Under the pieces are notes generated by a model that did not search any database, was not told the origin of the DNA, and saw only the letters and a program-made list of their open reading frames with translations. The position numbers and the translations under genes are program-made. From DATJGR01 sp963787045 (GTDB taxonomy: Bacteria; Pseudomonadota; Gammaproteobacteria; Pseudomonadales; Azotimanducaceae), in the NCBI GenBank assembly GCA_963787045.1, contig CAWBBR010000008.1:332564-396563 (forward strand): a stretch of 64,000 bases of DNA, written 5' to 3'. Shown here one piece after another: positions 62,149-64,000 of this stretch. Within the stretch, counting starts at the first letter, position 1. Every line of letters starts with the position of its first letter.

Positions 62149-63996
62149 CTAGCGCGCGGCGAGGCGTTCAGCGCGACTGATCTGGTCCTGGATCGACGGC
62201 AATACCGATTCGATTTCGTCTGCGTGGCGCTGCCACTTCTGCGGATGCGGCGGCGACACCGTGTACCGCGACAGCGGCAATTCACGAGCCAACACGCGAT
62301 CCCACTCGAGCGACACCGATGCGCAGACCCGACGGATTTCCGGTTCCGGCTCCGCGACCAGCGATGCATACCTCACGATCGACCAGCGTTCGGCCGGCAG
62401 GCGCTCGAGATCGTCGAGCAGTAACCGCGTCGTAGTGTGCCATTGCGCCGCGACGATGCGATGCAGCGGTTGCCTGGCGAGTTGCTCCCAACCCGGCACG
62501 AGCAGCAGCGACCACGGCAGTCCGGTCCAGTTCGGCAGATTCGGATAGGTCCGGAAGCGTCCCGACGTCCACGCCTCGATCATGCTCGACAGTACCTGCC
62601 GCGGGTCGCGATGCAGATACAGGAAACGGGCTTCGGGGAACACCGCCGCCAGGAACGGCACCCGCAGCGCATTCTTCGGCGTCTTCTCGAGCATCCGCAC
62701 GCGCGTCGCCGGTGTCGGCGGATTCCGGTCTCGATCGCGTAGGGCGGCGAAGAATCGCGCGCGCAGCTCGCTGACGACTGCCGGCGTCGCGTCTTCGGCG
62801 AGCAGCCGGTTCGAGGCGAATCCTCTGGACTCCGGCGCGAGTCCCCGTACGCCTTCGATCAGCTGGTGGCTCTCGTCGCCGATCGTGAACACCGACGGCG
62901 ATTGCGCCAGCGTTTCGAACAGGAAGGTCGAGCCGGTGCGCGGCGGCGACACGATGAAAACCGGACGATCGAATACCGGGTCGCCGACCTCGCGCACCGC
63001 GGCGGGTGCCTTCCGCGGCTGTTCGACCGGATTCTCGCGCGCTTCGGGATCCGCCGAATCGCGCCGATCCGCCAGCGCCGCGACGAACACCCACGCATCG
63101 AGCGCCTCCATCACACGCACGCCGTTGCGCAGTGCGATCTCGTTGCCGCCTCGCGCTGCGATGTCGGGCCGGGTCGCATCGAGCAGCGCCCGATAGCGGG
63201 GCCAGCCGTTTCGATCTTCACCGTAACAAGACCACAGCGCATGCCATTCGCGGACGAAGGTCGCCAACCCATCGATGACGGGCCCGATCTTCGGGTGCGG
63301 CACCGCTTCCGACTGCATGAACGCGATGTGCGACCGGATCTCCCACGGCGTCATCACGAGCGGCACGTTCTGCGATTCGAAATCGAGTTGCGACGCCGCA
63401 CCCCCCGGTCCGATCAGGCGCGGCGACCAGCCCGGCAGTTCGCGCCCGTTCGGTCGCGCGTTGCGGACGTGTTCCCAGAACGCCGCGCCCCCGACCGTGT
63501 CGGCCACCAGGTGGATGCGCGGCAGCACGTGATCGTTCACGACGTGATGCATCCGCCAGGTATCGAAGATCCAGCACTCGCCCTCGCGCATGTTGACCTG
63601 CTCGCCGCCGCAGACGAACCGGACGGTAGGCTGCGTGACGATCGGAACATGCACGCGGATGCGCTCGCGCCAGTAGTAGTTCACGTCGACGTGCGGCATC
63701 ACCTCGGCATGTCCCGAGAGCCGCATGAGACGGGTGCGCCCCCACGTCCCGCCGATGCTCTCCAGTACCCGCATCAGATAGGGGCTGCGCTGGAGAGATT
63801 CGGTGGGGCGCATCGCGCCGTACGCCGCATCGCTGGCCGGATCGCCATCGGTCGCGATCAGCGTCAGCGCATCGTTGCCGGCGTATCCCTGTGGATGCGG
63901 ACGCCACGCCGATGCATCGATTGCGTCCACTTCGGCCCGCAACGCCGCCGCATCGAACGCGAGCGGCAGCTGCATGAACGGCACTTGCATCTTCAT
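62149..63996 (-). CDS. Fusion: aspartyl/asparaginyl beta-hydroxylase domain + sulfotransferase
   Basis: 615 residues, single uninterrupted frame. N-terminal Fe(II)/2-oxoglutarate module: LMRLSGHAEVMPHVDVNYYWRERIRVHVP has the H-x-D (His102, Asp104); GECWIFDTWRMHHVVNDHVLPRIHLVAD gives the distal His (150/151) and the 2OG-binding Arg160. C-terminal P-loop module from about 345: RPVFIVSPPRTGSTFLFETL is the PAPS 5'-phosphosulfate loop, and PEARFLYLHRDPRQVLSSMIEAW carries the 3'-phosphate R-D-P-x-x-x-x-x-S-x block. A bifunctional hydroxylase-sulfotransferase acting on one peptide or small molecule is the straightforward reading. The start MKMQV is at 63996, four bases before the window edge, so a longer N-terminus cannot be excluded. 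Confidence 0.88.
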   Translation of the reverse strand: MKMQVPFMQLPLAFDAAALRAEVDAIDASAWRPHPQGYAGNDALTLIATDGDPASDAAYGAMRPTESLQRSPYLMRVLESIGGTWGRTRLMRLSGHAEVMPHVDVNYYWRERIRVHVPIVTQPTVRFVCGGEQVNMREGECWIFDTWRMHHVVNDHVLPRIHLVADTVGGAAFWEHVRNARPNGRELPGWSPRLIGPGGAASQLDFESQNVPLVMTPWEIRSHIAFMQSEAVPHPKIGPVIDGLATFVREWHALWSCYGEDRNGWPRYRALLDATRPDIAARGGNEIALRNGVRVMEALDAWVFVAALADRRDSADPEARENPVEQPRKAPAAVREVGDPVFDRPVFIVSPPRTGSTFLFETLAQSPSVFTIGDESHQLIEGVRGLAPESRGFASNRLLAEDATPAVVSELRARFFAALRDRDRNPPTPATRVRMLEKTPKNALRVPFLAAVFPEARFLYLHRDPRQVLSSMIEAWTSGRFRTYPNLPNWTGLPWSLLLVPGWEQLARQPLHRIVAAQWHTTTRLLLDDLERLPAERWSIVRYASLVAEPEPEIRRVCASVSLEWDRVLARELPLSRYTVSPPHPQKWQRHADEIESVLPSIQDQISRAERLAAR

Positions 63997-64000
63997 CGCG

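Noticed and set aside
880..63900. Long open frames antisense to real genes
   Set aside because: The high GC content leaves long open frames opposite or shifted to true genes (for example opposite the P450 and the amidohydrolases). They lack family motifs and are Arg/Ala/His-rich, so were left out.
1..64000. CRISPR arrays, insertion sequences, phage or secretion clusters
   Set aside because: Read through on both strands for regular spaced repeats, transposase motifs and phage genes; none seen.

Overview
This is a high-GC, gene-dense chromosomal window of about 70 genes and one tRNA. I saw no phage genes, insertion sequences, CRISPR array or plasmid functions. The gene set (SoxR, TrxC-like thioredoxin, GlsB/YeaQ, PRC-barrel stress proteins, a TPR/TonB-type protein, outer-membrane barrels, DUF2799 lipoprotein) points to a Gram-negative proteobacterium. 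My inference is an environmental gammaproteobacterium of the Nevskiales/Steroidobacterales type with broad catabolism; no marker here proves the taxon.

Layout. 1-825: end of a molybdenum hydroxylase operon (2Fe-2S subunit, then the large subunit, cut by the window edge). 880-8272: a carbon and redox stress block with phosphoketolase and acetate kinase (8-base overlap), a DUF2934 protein, GAPDH, a zinc alcohol dehydrogenase, a universal stress protein, an exported rhodanese and a thioredoxin. 8285-13794: sulfatase, two serine hydrolases, a VOC protein, an M15-like protein and a small barrel. 13928-15937: soxR divergent from an amidase, with a SoxR-box-like sequence between them. 15957-24664: lipoprotein, GST, CYP153-like P450, dienelactone hydrolase, PRC/EF-hand protein, sugar-type transporter, DUF488/YjbR pair, double thioredoxin-fold protein, cupin, barrel. 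24729-33534: DinB, carboxymuconolactone decarboxylase-like, NTF2-like, TPP enzyme, M3 peptidase, Cys-rich protein, esterase, BBE-type FAD oxidase, SMP-30 lactonase. 33676-42297: two MFS transporters, an unrecognised ~560-residue protein convergent with a zincin, sulfotransferase, F420-type LLM oxidoreductase, Tag glycosylase coupled to an epoxide hydrolase. 42298-45182: small stress and envelope proteins. 45285-52576: kelch lipoprotein, hybrid histidine kinase, AT3-SGNH acyltransferase, and a coupled pair of small proteins. 52598-52674: tRNA-Arg(TCG). 52708-63996: two tandem D-aminoacylase-type amidohydrolases, TPR/TonB-like protein, asparaginase-domain protein, LOG family protein, aminotransferase, hydrolase, thioredoxin-like ferredoxin, ferritin-like protein and a 2OG-hydroxylase/sulfotransferase fusion.

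A dominant technical feature is that about twenty otherwise well-conserved genes switch reading frame one or more times. Family motifs continue intact across the switch, and some shifts compensate within a few dozen bases. This looks like residual single-base indels in the assembly rather than decay. I therefore give such genes as single features spanning their parts and flag the approximate shift sites.

No multi-gene system of clearly unknown type stands out. The most unusual items are the hydroxylase-sulfotransferase fusion, the unrecognised protein at 35002-36686 beside the zincin, two paralogous small Cys/DRR-motif proteins, and the soxR-amidase intergenic operator.
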